34,404 bases of DNA, from positions 1-34,404 of the forward strand of contig JAIPEL010000041.1 in the NCBI GenBank assembly GCA_021737185.1, in the 5' to 3' direction. Every line of letters starts with the position of its first letter. Positions within the stretch are counted from its first letter, which is position 1. The notes under the pieces were generated by a model, which saw nothing but the letters and a program-made list of their open reading frames with translations, was not told where the DNA came from and did not search any database. The translations under genes were made by a program, and so were the position numbers. Below, one piece after another: positions 14,968 through 26,838 of this stretch. This stretch comes from Desulfobacterales bacterium. Its GTDB lineage: Bacteria > Desulfobacterota > Desulfobacteria > Desulfobacterales > CAFBRK01.

Positions 14968-16869
14968 ATGGATTTGAGTCGGCACTGTCCTGAAAAACTG
15001 AGCACCGCTGAAGAGGCGATCTCCCGGATCAAGCGGGGAAGCCGCATATTCATCGGGACAGGATGCGGGGAGCCCCAGCACCTGATCGAAGCCATGATCA
15101 AAGATACTTCCCTTCAGGACATCATGGTCTATCAGATGCTCTCTTCGACCTTTTCCCGGTATGTCAACGAAGAGGCTTTTCTCCGGCGGTTTTCCCTCAA
15201 GCTGTTTTTCATCAGCCGCAAAATGCGCGCCGCCGCCTTCGAAGGAAAGATCGACTACGTCCCCGCCTACCTTTCTCAGATTCCTAAGCTGTTTGCCAGC
15301 CATCGGATCGGTCTCGACGTCGCCTTGATCCAGGTGAGCCCTCCGGACCGGCACGGCTTCTGCAGTTTAGGCGTTTCGGTGGACATCACCCGCTCCGGCA
15401 TGGAAAACGCCGAGCTGGTCATTGCGCAGGTCAATCCGAACATGCCCAGAACCTGGGGAGACAGCTTCATTCACGTGGACGATATCGACGTGTTCGTCCT
15501 GCACGAGGAACCCCTCGTGGAGGACATTCCGGCGGCGGTGGATCCGGAAGTCGCCCGCCGCATCGGCATGTATGTCTCCCAGCTGGTCGATGACGGGGCC
15601 ACTCTTCAGATCGGCTTCGGCAACCTGCCCAACGCCATTTTGCCCTATCTGGAAGGAAAAAAAGACCTGGGAATCCACACCCAGCTGATCACCGACGGAT
15701 TGATCCCCCTGTTTGAAAAGAAGGTGATCACGAACCGGAAAAAATCCCTCCTGCCCGGAAGGGCGGTGGCCTCCCTTTGCATGGGCTCCGCGCGCCTTTA
15801 TCGATACGTGGACAACAATCCGATGTTTTATTTCCGGTCCTCGGAATTCGTCAACGACCCCCTGGAAATCGCGAGAAACGACAATCTGGTGTCGATCAGT
15901 TCGGCCCTGGAGGTGGACCTGACCGGCCAGGTCTGCACCGATTCGATGGGGCGCCTTTTTTACAGCGGAATCGGCGACCAGGTCGATTTTATCCGGGGAA
16001 GCGCCATGTCCAAGGGCGGATTTTCCATCATCGCCATGCCTTCCACCGCCCAGAACGGCAAGGTCTCCCGCATCGTTCCCCACCTGAGCCAGGGGGCCGG
16101 AGTCGCAACCACCCGGGGGGACGTCAATTTCGTGATCACCGAATACGGCATTGCAGAGCTCAAGGGAAAGGCCATATCCCAGCGGGTCATGGAGCTCGCC
16201 CAGATCGCGCATCCCAAGTTCCGCAAGGACCTTGTCGAAGTGGCCAAGTCGGGCCACTATATTTTCGGCGATCAGCTTCCGCCGATACAGGACGATCTGC
16301 TTTTTCTGGAAGGGTACAAAAGCACCTTGAGGCTGAAAAACGGCCGGATGGTGGAGTTCAGGCCGCTGCTTCCCTCCGATGAATTCGCCTATCGGAACTT
16401 TTTCTACTCCCTTCAGGAAAGGTCGATTTACTACCGCTTCTTTCACAAGATGAAGAGCTTCTCCCACGAAGTCGTCCAGAGACACTGGGCCAGCGTCGAC
16501 TACCGCAAGAACATGTCCGTCATCGGGCTGGTGCAGCGCGGCGGCCACAAGGAGATCATGGCCATCGGCTCTTACGCCCAGGCGGAGTCGGGACGGGCGG
16601 AAGCGGCGTTTGTCGTGCGCGAAGACTTCCAGGGAATGGGCGTGGCCTCCTACCTGCTGAAGGTGCTTCAGCAGATCGCCATGGAAAACGACTATTCGGG
16701 CTTTTCCGCAACCGTGCTTTCCGAAAACACGGCGATGATTCACGTGTTCAAAAAGCGCTATCCCAACGCCCGGATCCGGAGAGAAAGCGGCGGGGAATTC
16801 ACCGTTGTCATGGATTTCGACGACGCGGTCGAACCGCCGGAGCAAGAAGACGCCTGCGTCTGCAGATAA
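14968..16869 (+). CDS. Acetyl-CoA hydrolase/transferase family protein fused to a GNAT domain
   Basis: The protein has 633 residues from the ATG at 14968 (GGAG nine bases upstream); a TTG at 14917 is less likely. Residues about 10-440 form a class I CoA-transferase of the 4-hydroxybutyrate CoA-transferase/acetyl-CoA hydrolase type: QIGFGNLPNAI near 214, GIHTQLITDG near 235, VDNNPM, SSALEVDLTGQVC, SGIGDQVDFIRG and TEYGIAELKGK near 391. Residues about 461-620 form a GNAT acetyltransferase, with EFRPLLPSDE at its start and an acetyl-CoA loop REDFQGMGVASYLL. Transferases of this type usually have Glu in HTE; here the residue is Gln 239. The fusion suggests CoA or protein acetylation linked to acetyl-CoA metabolism. 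The stop overlaps a palindromic repeat. Confidence 0.88.
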   Translation: MDLSRHCPEKLSTAEEAISRIKRGSRIFIGTGCGEPQHLIEAMIKDTSLQDIMVYQMLSSTFSRYVNEEAFLRRFSLKLFFISRKMRAAAFEGKIDYVPAYLSQIPKLFASHRIGLDVALIQVSPPDRHGFCSLGVSVDITRSGMENAELVIAQVNPNMPRTWGDSFIHVDDIDVFVLHEEPLVEDIPAAVDPEVARRIGMYVSQLVDDGATLQIGFGNLPNAILPYLEGKKDLGIHTQLITDGLIPLFEKKVITNRKKSLLPGRAVASLCMGSARLYRYVDNNPMFYFRSSEFVNDPLEIARNDNLVSISSALEVDLTGQVCTDSMGRLFYSGIGDQVDFIRGSAMSKGGFSIIAMPSTAQNGKVSRIVPHLSQGAGVATTRGDVNFVITEYGIAELKGKAISQRVMELAQIAHPKFRKDLVEVAKSGHYIFGDQLPPIQDDLLFLEGYKSTLRLKNGRMVEFRPLLPSDEFAYRNFFYSLQERSIYYRFFHKMKSFSHEVVQRHWASVDYRKNMSVIGLVQRGGHKEIMAIGSYAQAESGRAEAAFVVREDFQGMGVASYLLKVLQQIAMENDYSGFSATVLSENTAMIHVFKKRYPNARIRRESGGEFTVVMDFDDAVEPPEQEDACVCR

Positions 16870-16888
16870 ATCCGCTGCGCGGATTTAT
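16866..16888. repeat. Palindrome overlapping the stop of the CoA-transferase/GNAT gene
   Basis: ATAAATCCGC (16866-16875) and GCGGATTTAT (16879-16888) pair perfectly over ten bases around TGC and include the TAA stop (16867-16869). It belongs to the same family as the palindromes at 3929, 25042, 25125 and 32042. Confidence 0.7.
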
Positions 16889-16920
16889 AAGCGAAAATGC
16901 AGGGATCGGGACGCGACGGG

Positions 16921-17604
16921 ATGGAGATCGGATCTACTGACTGGAAGCGGTATCTTCGCCGGGGCGCCGAAGCCCTGGATATCGCCGTCACCGGCGAACA
17001 GCTCGACGCGTTTGCACTTCATGCCGGGGAGCTTCTTTACTGGAACCGACGAACCAACCTGACCGCCATCACCGACCCGGCGCAGGTGGCGGTCAAGCAC
17101 TTTGTCGATTCCCTGGTGCCGGCGCGCTTTATCGCAGATGATGCGGCGGTGTTGGACATCGGCTCCGGCGCCGGATTTCCGGGCATTCCGTTGAAGGTGG
17201 CCCTGCCGAATCTGAAGGTTTCGCTGGTCGATGCGATCCGGAAAAAAATCACTTTTCTGGGGCACGTGATCCGGCTTCTGGGGTTGACCGATATCCATGC
17301 GGTTCATTTTCGAACCGGGCCGCCGGTGTCGGTCGATCAGGCCCGGGCGGTTTTAGGAAAGGGCTATGACGTCGTCATCAGCAGGGCCCTGGGGTCGCCC
17401 GAGGCGCTGGCCCCCATGGCCTTGCCGCTGCTCGGCGAAAATGGCATGATCGTTTCGATGCGCGGAAAGGCGGTGCCGGCTTCAAAAGCCGTCGGCATGC
17501 GCATCGGGCCGCTGATCGTTGTCGACGCCTGCGACTACCGGCTGCCCTACGACGGGCCGGGCCGGAGCCTGTGGTGCCTGAAAGCGGCCCGATCACATCG
17601 CTGA
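16921..17604 (+). CDS. rsmG: 16S rRNA (guanine-527-N7)-methyltransferase
   Basis: It methylates G527 of 16S rRNA with S-adenosylmethionine. Starting at 16921, the protein has 227 residues, typical of RsmG/GidB. YWNRRTNLTAI near residue 40 is the N-terminal signature. DIGSGAGFPGIPLKVA near 80 is the SAM-binding loop, SLVDAIRKKITFL near 103 is motif II, and VISRAL near 153 is the conserved Arg-containing block. The start is uncertain: ATG 16921 has a modest CGGGA nine bases upstream, and ATG 16897 in the same frame would add eight residues but lies beside the palindromic repeat without a Shine-Dalgarno. It is not next to mnmG or parAB, the common neighbours. Confidence 0.9.
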   Translation: MEIGSTDWKRYLRRGAEALDIAVTGEQLDAFALHAGELLYWNRRTNLTAITDPAQVAVKHFVDSLVPARFIADDAAVLDIGSGAGFPGIPLKVALPNLKVSLVDAIRKKITFLGHVIRLLGLTDIHAVHFRTGPPVSVDQARAVLGKGYDVVISRALGSPEALAPMALPLLGENGMIVSMRGKAVPASKAVGMRIGPLIVVDACDYRLPYDGPGRSLWCLKAARSHR

Positions 17605-17655
17605 CGCGATTGTATCGATGAAAGAAAACTTCTGTCACAGGGAGAAATAGAAAAA

Positions 17656-18591
17656 ATGGGCGACCGCGTTTGGATCTCAGTTGGAAGATTCGTTGTTTTT
17701 CTGATCGTGCTCCTGTTCTGTACCGCGTCTGCAATGGGGTCGGATCAATTCGTTCCGGCAGGGGATAAGGCCCCGGACCAGGAGAAGCGGTCCTGCATCC
17801 AGGAGGTGGACGGCTACGCCTACCTGTCCGAGGAGAAGACCCTTTCCCAGATTCGTTCGGCGGCCTTTGCCAACGCCAAACGGCAGGCCGTTGAAAACGC
17901 CCGCACCTTCATCCGCTCCAAGACCCAGGTGGAAAACTTCGAACTCAAATCCGACAAGGTCATGGCCAGCACCGAAGGGGCGGTGAGGGTGCTGGAACAG
18001 AAGGACTTGGGCATCGAAGACAACCAACGCTACCATGTCTGGATCAAGGCCGAGGTGGAATACGATCTGCAGCCCCCCGGCCCGGATTCTGAAACCGCGG
18101 AGGCCGGCGTCCTCGCCGGAAACAACGGGCCGCTTACCGTGCGGGTCTGGACCTCCCAGAAGACATACCGGCAGGGGGAGGCCATTGAAATCTTTTTGCA
18201 GGGAAACCGCAGCTTCTACGCCCGGATCGTGGATATCACCGCCGCCGGCGATATCATCCAGCTGCTTCCCAACGCCTACCGGAGCATCAACCGCTTCGAG
18301 GCGGGGACGGTCTACAAGATACCGGATGAGGGCGACCGGTTCTCCCTGGAGGTTTCTCCCCCCTACGGGGTGGATCAGATCGTGGTGTATGCCTCGGAGG
18401 CCCCCCTGGGGGAGGTCGACATGGAATCGGTGGGCCAGGGACTCGGAAAATACCGTGGATCGCGGGAGTCTTTTTCGATCCGGACCCGGGGAATCACCGT
18501 TTCGGCAACCGGCCCGTTATCGGCTCCCGGCCCGGCGCCGGCCGGGGCCGAATTCTACGAAGCCGTGTGGAACCTGGAGACCCGGCCATAG
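17656..18591 (+). CDS. Secreted DUF4384-type protein
   Basis: The protein has 311 residues with an N-terminal hydrophobic signal segment (about residues 8-26, ending near ASAMGSD), so it is probably exported. Residues 45-140 contain a helical stretch beginning with an EVDGYAYLSEEKTLSQIRSAA region, similar to segments found before DUF4384 domains in periplasmic or lipoprotein-like stress and secretion proteins. Residues about 160-260 match the DUF4384 pattern: LTVRVWTSQKTYRQGEAIEI, then FYARIVDITAAGDIIQLLPN, then VYASEAPLG. Its biochemical role is unknown. It lies 51 bases after rsmG, with an AGGGAG upstream, and is followed by a strong terminator. Confidence 0.75.
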   Translation: MGDRVWISVGRFVVFLIVLLFCTASAMGSDQFVPAGDKAPDQEKRSCIQEVDGYAYLSEEKTLSQIRSAAFANAKRQAVENARTFIRSKTQVENFELKSDKVMASTEGAVRVLEQKDLGIEDNQRYHVWIKAEVEYDLQPPGPDSETAEAGVLAGNNGPLTVRVWTSQKTYRQGEAIEIFLQGNRSFYARIVDITAAGDIIQLLPNAYRSINRFEAGTVYKIPDEGDRFSLEVSPPYGVDQIVVYASEAPLGEVDMESVGQGLGKYRGSRESFSIRTRGITVSATGPLSAPGPAPAGAEFYEAVWNLETRP

Positions 18592-18718
18592 TATGCTGGG
18601 AAGCTGGGAGGACCCGGCTTTGGGTTAAGCCCGGAGGGCATGAATCCCTGTAGTTGTCTTAAATCCGAAATTCGAATTTTTTCGCTTCGGCCCAAAAGGC
18701 AGAGCCAATTGCCTCTGA

Positions 18719-18737
18719 CCTGGTCCTGAGGACCAGG
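18719..18737. repeat. Perfect 8-base hairpin
   Basis: CCTGGTCC (18719-18726) and GGACCAGG (18730-18737) pair perfectly around TGA, in the 200-base non-coding gap between the DUF4384 gene and carB, just before the terminator. Confidence 0.5.
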
Positions 18738-18758
18738 ATTGTGAAACTGCATTCAAAA

Positions 18759-18793
18759 CGCCTGCTCCGGGCAAAGCCGGAGCGGGCGTTTTT

Positions 18794-18795
<2 letters not shown>
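18759..18795 (+). terminator. Rho-independent terminator (possibly bidirectional)
   Basis: CGCCTGCTCCGG (18759-18770) and CCGGAGCGGGCG (18777-18788) pair over 12 positions, with one U-G, around GCAAAG, and TTTTTTT follows (18789-18795). Four A residues precede the 5' arm, so it may also end carB transcripts arriving from the right; the carB TAA lies in its T-run. Confidence 0.88.
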
Positions 18796-21994
<3,199 letters not shown>

Positions 21995-22054
21995 AACGGC
22001 TCCTTTTGGATTCGTGCTGCGGCATGGGCGGTTGCCGCCCGCATCGTTTTAGGT

Positions 22055-22073
22055 GTTTCGCGAAGCGCGAAAC
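22055..22073. repeat. GTTTCGCG palindrome in the carB-ppdK gap
   Basis: GTTTCGCG (22055-22062) and CGCGAAAC (22066-22073) pair perfectly around AAG. A related palindrome, GTTTCGC-TCC-GCGAAAC, lies at 32070-32086. The rest of the 319-base divergent gap (21995-22313) holds no gene. An ORF opening at 22105 runs out of frame into ppdK and looks spurious. Confidence 0.55.
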
Positions 22074-22313
22074 TTTTGTAAGATAAAGGTAGCGTTTTGT
22101 TAGAATGGCTGGAAACCAGCGGAAAGATATTCGCCTGGATAACGACGGCTTTCTTATCTTGGGAAAACCACAAAGTCAACCGCCGGAAGCAGACGGATTG
22201 CTTCCGAGGCGGCACCGGTCGGGGGAATCCGATTCAAGCGGCAACGGCGGCGAGGAAAGATACCCGGCCGTCTCTTCGGCTTGGCTATATCGACACAACC
22301 CAAGGAGGTCTCC

Positions 22314-25046
22314 ATGGCAGGAAAGAAGTGGGTATACATGTTCGATGAGGTCGACGAGGCCCAGGCGGCGGTCGGCGGGTCCTGGGATGCGGTCAGGGGA
22401 CTGTTCGGCGGAAAGGGAGCCAACCTGGCCGATATGGTGCGAATCGGACTTCCGGTGCCGCCGGGATTCACGGTGACCACCGAAGCCTGCCTTGCCTATC
22501 TGGATTCCGGAGGACGTTTACCGGAGGGGATGTGGGAGCAGGAGCAAGAGGCGTTGAAGGCCGTCGAAAAGCAGGCCGGCAAGCGGTTCGGCGATCCGAA
22601 AAACCCGCTTCTGGTTTCTTGCCGCAGCGGGGCCAAGTTTTCCATGCCCGGGATGATGGACACTGTTTTAAACATCGGCCTCAACGACGAGACCGTTGAA
22701 GGCATGGCGGCGCTGACCGGAGACGAGCGTTTCGTGTTGGACGCTTACCGGCGGTTGATCCAGATGTTTGGAACCGTGGTTTCCGGCATCGCGGACGAAC
22801 CCTTCGAGCAGGTGCTCACCGAGGTGCGCCAACGCGCCGGCGTAGAGAACGAGGCGCAGCTCACCGCAGAAGACTGGAAAACCGTGGTCGGCCGGTTCAA
22901 GACCATCTATCGCCGTCATTCCCACCACTATTTCCCGAAAGACCCTTACGACCAGCTTCGGATGGCCACCGAAGCGGTTTTCAAGAGCTGGAACGGCAAG
23001 CGGGCGGTCGACTACCGGACCGCCGCCGGCATTGCCCACGATCTGGGCACGGCGGTCAACATCGTTGCCATGGTCTTTGGAAACATGGGAGACGACTGCG
23101 CCACCGGGGTTGCCATGACCCGCAACGGCTCTACCGGGGAAAACCAGATCGAGGGGGACTACCTGCCCAACGCCCAGGGAGAAGACGTGGTGGCCGGCAT
23201 CCGCACCACAAAAGATCTCTCCGAAATGAAAAAGGATTTTCCCGAGGCCTACAAGGAGTTTGAAGAGATCGCCCGACGTCTGGAGGCCCATTACCGGGAT
23301 ATGCAGGATGTAGAGTTCACCATCGAGAAGGGCAAGCTGTGGATGCTCCAGACCCGGGACGGGAAAAGAACCGCCCAGGCGGCGGTGCGCATCGCCGTGG
23401 ACATGGTCGAAGAAGGACTGATCGAAAAAGACGAGGCGGTGCTCCGGCTGACTCCGGAACAGGTGGACTTCTTCCTCCATCCCCAGTTCGATCATGCCGC
23501 GCAGGCCGAGGCGCGCAGCAGCGGACGGATGCTCGGCCACGGGCTGAACGTGTCTCCGGGCGCCGCCTGCGGGATGGCGGCCCTCACGGCGGATCTGGCA
23601 GAGGCCTGGGTCAAGAAAGAGGGAAAGGACGTTATCATGGTCCGGCCCGAAACCAAGCCCGACGATGTTCACGGCATGCTCGCCGCAAAGGGAATCCTTA
23701 CCAGCCGGGGCGGGCGAACCAGCCACGCCGCCCTGGTGGCCCGACAGTTCGGCAAACCGGCGGTGGTCGGCGCATCGTTTTTACATATCGATATGGGAAA
23801 GCGACAGATTCGGGCCGGAGAAACCGTGATCAAAGAAGGAGACTGGGTTTCCATCGACGGGACCACCGGCCAGGTCTACGTCGGAAAGCTCGACTCGGTG
23901 ATCCCCGACATCCAGGATGCATGGCTGATCAAGCTGCTGGGGTGGGCCGACGAGTTCCGGCGCCTTGGGGTGTGGGCCAACGCCGACTATCCGGAAGACG
24001 CCAAACGGGCTCGGGATTTCGGGACCCAGGGGATCGGGCTTTGCCGAACCGAACACATGTTTTTCGAATCCGAGCGGCTCCCCTTCGTGCAGAAAATGAT
24101 CATGGCCGAACTGCCCGTGGAGCGCCAGGAGGCCTTAAACCAGTTGCTGCCGTTTCAGCGGGAGGACTTTGCCGGGCTATTCAAGGCCATGGACGGTCTG
24201 CCGGTGATCATCCGGCTGATCGATCCGCCCCTTCATGAATTCTTGCCGAGCCGGATCCAGCTGCTCAAGGACCTTTCCGACCTGAAGATCAGGCTCCAGC
24301 ACGCAGGCGACCTGTCCGAGATCGACGAGCTGATCGAGCAGGTGCGCATCAAGGAAAACATTTTGCGGCAGGCGGAAATCCTGCATGAAGACAACCCGAT
24401 GCTCGGGCTGCGGGGAGTCCGGCTCGGCATCCACATCCCGGAGCTGACCCTGATGCAGGTTCGGGCCATCTTCGAGGCCGCCTGTCAGGCGGCCAAGGAA
24501 GGAGTGGATGTGCATCCGGAGGTGATGATTCCCCTTACCGCCCACGTCAACGAGCTGAGGGTGCAGCGAAAAGCACTGGAGGCCGAGGCCCGAAAGGTTA
24601 TGGACGAGCAGGGCATGGAGATCGACTACAAGTTCGGCACCATGATCGAAATCCCCCGGGCTGCGCTGACGGCGGAGGAGATCGCCGGGGAGGCCGAATT
24701 TTTCTCCTTCGGCACCAACGATCTGACCCAGACCACCTTCGGCATCTCCAGAGACGACGCCGACACCGGTTTTCTGATCGAATACATGGAAAAGGAGCTC
24801 CTGCCCCACAATCCATTTGCCACCATCGACCTCGACGGGGTCGGAGAGCTGATGCGGCTGGCCGTAACCCGAGGTAGAAAGGCCAAGCCCGACCTGGAAT
24901 GCGGGATCTGCGGTGAACACGGAGGCGATCCCCAATCGATCCGCTTCTGCCACGAGATCGGCTTGAACTATGTCTCCTGCTCTCCGTTCAGGGTGCCGAT
25001 CGCCCGACTGGCCGCAGCCCATGCGGCCCTGAAGGAAAGCAAGTAA
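22314..25046 (+). CDS. ppdK: Pyruvate, phosphate dikinase
   Basis: It interconverts pyruvate + ATP + Pi with PEP + AMP + PPi, linking glycolysis, gluconeogenesis and PEP supply for aromatic synthesis. The protein has 910 residues from the ATG at 22314, with AAGGAGG five bases upstream; the longer frame to 22281 is unlikely. The N-terminal ATP-binding domain has GGKGANLADMVRIGLPVPPGF. The central swivelling domain has GGRTSHAALVARQFGKPAVVG with the phospho-His. The C-terminal PEP/pyruvate domain has GLCRTEHMFF, FGTNDLTQTTFG and the catalytic Cys in GICGEHGGDP. All key residues are visible, so it should be active. Confidence 0.97.
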   Translation: MAGKKWVYMFDEVDEAQAAVGGSWDAVRGLFGGKGANLADMVRIGLPVPPGFTVTTEACLAYLDSGGRLPEGMWEQEQEALKAVEKQAGKRFGDPKNPLLVSCRSGAKFSMPGMMDTVLNIGLNDETVEGMAALTGDERFVLDAYRRLIQMFGTVVSGIADEPFEQVLTEVRQRAGVENEAQLTAEDWKTVVGRFKTIYRRHSHHYFPKDPYDQLRMATEAVFKSWNGKRAVDYRTAAGIAHDLGTAVNIVAMVFGNMGDDCATGVAMTRNGSTGENQIEGDYLPNAQGEDVVAGIRTTKDLSEMKKDFPEAYKEFEEIARRLEAHYRDMQDVEFTIEKGKLWMLQTRDGKRTAQAAVRIAVDMVEEGLIEKDEAVLRLTPEQVDFFLHPQFDHAAQAEARSSGRMLGHGLNVSPGAACGMAALTADLAEAWVKKEGKDVIMVRPETKPDDVHGMLAAKGILTSRGGRTSHAALVARQFGKPAVVGASFLHIDMGKRQIRAGETVIKEGDWVSIDGTTGQVYVGKLDSVIPDIQDAWLIKLLGWADEFRRLGVWANADYPEDAKRARDFGTQGIGLCRTEHMFFESERLPFVQKMIMAELPVERQEALNQLLPFQREDFAGLFKAMDGLPVIIRLIDPPLHEFLPSRIQLLKDLSDLKIRLQHAGDLSEIDELIEQVRIKENILRQAEILHEDNPMLGLRGVRLGIHIPELTLMQVRAIFEAACQAAKEGVDVHPEVMIPLTAHVNELRVQRKALEAEARKVMDEQGMEIDYKFGTMIEIPRAALTAEEIAGEAEFFSFGTNDLTQTTFGISRDDADTGFLIEYMEKELLPHNPFATIDLDGVGELMRLAVTRGRKAKPDLECGICGEHGGDPQSIRFCHEIGLNYVSCSPFRVPIARLAAAHAALKESK

Positions 25047-25065
25047 ATCGCTGGCGCGATTTACT
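25042..25065. repeat. Palindrome overlapping the ppdK stop
   Basis: AGTAAATCGC (25042-25051) and GCGATTTACT (25056-25065) pair perfectly around TGGC and contain the TAA stop (25044-25046). Same loop as the copy after aroA. Confidence 0.7.
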
Positions 25066-25105
25066 CACTTGGAGTTTAATAGGGAGCCGCTTTTTGATAT
25101 TACCT

Positions 25106-25149
25106 GCGGCGCAGCCGCCCAATTCATAAAATCGCGCAGCGATTTTATG
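25106..25149. repeat. Composite palindrome overlapping the stop of the purF homologue
   Basis: GCGGC-GCA-GCCGC (25106-25118) is followed by CATAAAATCGC (25125-25135) paired perfectly with GCGATTTTATG (25139-25149) around GCA. The minus-strand TAA of the purF homologue (25147-25145) is within the right arm. Read in reverse it has the same order as the element after aroA. Confidence 0.7.
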
Positions 25150-26548
25150 AATAGCTGGATCCATCCCAGCAGTGGGTGCACAGCTTTTCCTTGGGAAGCC
25201 CCACGGCGTCGACCAGGTCCTCCAAGCGCTGGTATTTCAGCGAGGTGAGGCGGAGCCTGAGGCGGATCCGGTCGACCATGGCCAGATTCTGCTCCGAGCC
25301 GGCCTGGGCATAGAGATTCAGGTTGCGGTCTTCTTCTCCCTCCACCTCCTTGATCGCCTTTCGGCCCGCCAGGTCAAGGGTGGAGCGGGACGTGGAAAAG
25401 TTGATAAATTCACATGGATGGATCAGCGTCGGGCAGGCCACCCTCATGTGCACTTCCAATGCGCCGCAATCGTAGAGATTTTGTACGTTGTCCTGGAGCT
25501 GGGTTCCCCGGACGATGGAGTCTTCGCAGAAAAGCAGCCGTTTTCCTTCGATGAGGGCCTTGACCGGAATCAGCTTCATCTTGGCCACCAGGTTTCGCTG
25601 CTGCTGAAACTGGGGCATGAAGCTTCGCGGCCAGGTGGGGGTGTATTTGACAAACGGGCGCAGGTAAGGGATCTTCCGTTGGTTGGTGTACCCTAGGGCA
25701 TGGCCGATGCCCGAGTCGGGAATGCCGCCGACAAAATCGATCGAAACATCGTCTTGCCGGGCCAGCGCCGCGCCGCAGCGGTTTCGGACCGACTCGACGT
25801 TGATCCCCTCGTAATCGGACGCCGGATACCCGTAATAGACCCATAGAAACGTACAGATCTGCATGCGGTCGCCGGCGGCGCGGAGCTGCTCCCATCCTTC
25901 TGCGTCCAGAAACGTGATTTCACCCGGTCCCAGGAAATGATCGACTTCGAATCCGAGGTTCGGAAAGGCGCAGGTCTCCGAGGTGACGGCATAGGCGTCT
26001 TCTCCCTTTCCGATCACCAGGGGGGTCCGGCCGAGGCGGTCCCGGGCCGCAAAAAGCCCCTTCTCGGTGAGCAGCAAAAGCGAACAGGAGCCCTCTATCC
26101 ATTCCAAGGCCTTTTCGATGCCCTTTTCAAAGGAGTTCTCCTCGCAGATCAACATGGCCACCATTTCGGTGGGGCTGGCTCCGGTACCGCTGTTCTCGGC
26201 GAAGTGCAGCTTCTTTTTCAGCGCTCTTTCCCGCAGCGCATCGATATTGTTGATTCGGCCGACCGTGACGATGGCAAATGTCCCCAGGTGGGACGCAATG
26301 ATCAGCGGCTGTGAATCGGTGTCGCTGATCACTCCGATTCCCTTGCTTCCGTGCAGTTTTTTCAAGTCAGGTTCGAACTTTGATCGGAAATAATCGTTTT
26401 CGATGTTGTGAATCGACCGGGTGAAGCCCTCGTCGTTATGAAACGAAAGGCCTCCTCGCCGGGTTCCCAGATGGGAATGGTAGTCGGTGCCGTAAAAGAC
26501 TTCCTGTACGCAATCTTTTTTGGAGACCACTCCGAACACGCCGCCCAT
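25145..26548 (-). CDS. Amidophosphoribosyltransferase (PurF) homologue lacking the N-terminal catalytic Cys
   Basis: PurF makes phosphoribosylamine from PRPP and glutamine, the first purine step. The protein has 467 residues from the ATG at 26548, with AGGAG six bases upstream; upstream residues do not fit the family. The N-terminus reads MGGVFGVVS where active PurF has Cys-Gly-Val-Phe-Gly, so the nucleophilic Cys is replaced by Gly, and the usual RGQE(S/G)AG stretch is HLGTRRGGL. The phosphoribosyltransferase half is intact: DFVGGIPDSGIGHALGY and the PRPP loop LFCEDSIVRGTQL. Cys residues in QICTF, HPCEF and CTHC match the four Fe-S ligands of Bacillus-type PurF. It may use free ammonia, or have another PRPP-dependent role. 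Confidence 0.82.
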   Translation of the reverse strand: MGGVFGVVSKKDCVQEVFYGTDYHSHLGTRRGGLSFHNDEGFTRSIHNIENDYFRSKFEPDLKKLHGSKGIGVISDTDSQPLIIASHLGTFAIVTVGRINNIDALRERALKKKLHFAENSGTGASPTEMVAMLICEENSFEKGIEKALEWIEGSCSLLLLTEKGLFAARDRLGRTPLVIGKGEDAYAVTSETCAFPNLGFEVDHFLGPGEITFLDAEGWEQLRAAGDRMQICTFLWVYYGYPASDYEGINVESVRNRCGAALARQDDVSIDFVGGIPDSGIGHALGYTNQRKIPYLRPFVKYTPTWPRSFMPQFQQQRNLVAKMKLIPVKALIEGKRLLFCEDSIVRGTQLQDNVQNLYDCGALEVHMRVACPTLIHPCEFINFSTSRSTLDLAGRKAIKEVEGEEDRNLNLYAQAGSEQNLAMVDRIRLRLRLTSLKYQRLEDLVDAVGLPKEKLCTHCWDGSSYS

Positions 26549-26838
26549 GAAATACTCCTGTTTTCTGAATCGAAATCGGTGAATCGGATACCGCCCCATA
26601 GCACGCCAAAATCCCTCGGGCAAGCCGCTACCGTCAAACTTTTGTTCAACTTCATTAAATAATTCAATAATCTGCTTGAAAAGAGCCTATGGGATTTGAT
26701 ATCTAGATATTTTGGTTATAGAGAATAGCGTCGCAGCAGCGATTTTATCAACAATGATTCGATTCGGTCGATGCATGCCGCGTGGGGCCGCCGAATCCCG
26801 AGCGTGAAAACGCTTGGTCAAGCATCGGGAGGCTGCCA
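26549..26838. other. Divergent intergenic region with a half palindrome
   Basis: No gene is evident in this 290-base gap between the purF homologue (minus) and the signalling operon (plus). GCGATTTTAT at 26739-26748 is a single arm of the stop-codon palindrome family, with a decayed left side. A TTGAAA (26676-26681) is followed 16 bases later by GATATC, and ATCTAGAT is palindromic (26701-26708), but neither makes a convincing promoter. Confidence 0.4.

Noticed and set aside
15367..16845. 492-codon minus-strand ORF
   Set aside because: Antisense shadow of the CoA-transferase/GNAT gene, which has clear domain motifs; the ORF shows none.
22105..22476. ORF upstream of and overlapping ppdK
   Set aside because: It runs into ppdK in another frame, has no recognisable domain, and has a low-quality Arg/Ser-rich tail.
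22668..23726. 352-codon minus-strand ORF within ppdK
   Set aside because: Antisense shadow; ppdK is complete with all active-site motifs.
26549..26623. N-terminal extension of the purF homologue
   Set aside because: The extra 25 residues do not fit the Ntn-hydrolase start, and they do not supply a catalytic Cys; AGGAG precedes the ATG at 26548.
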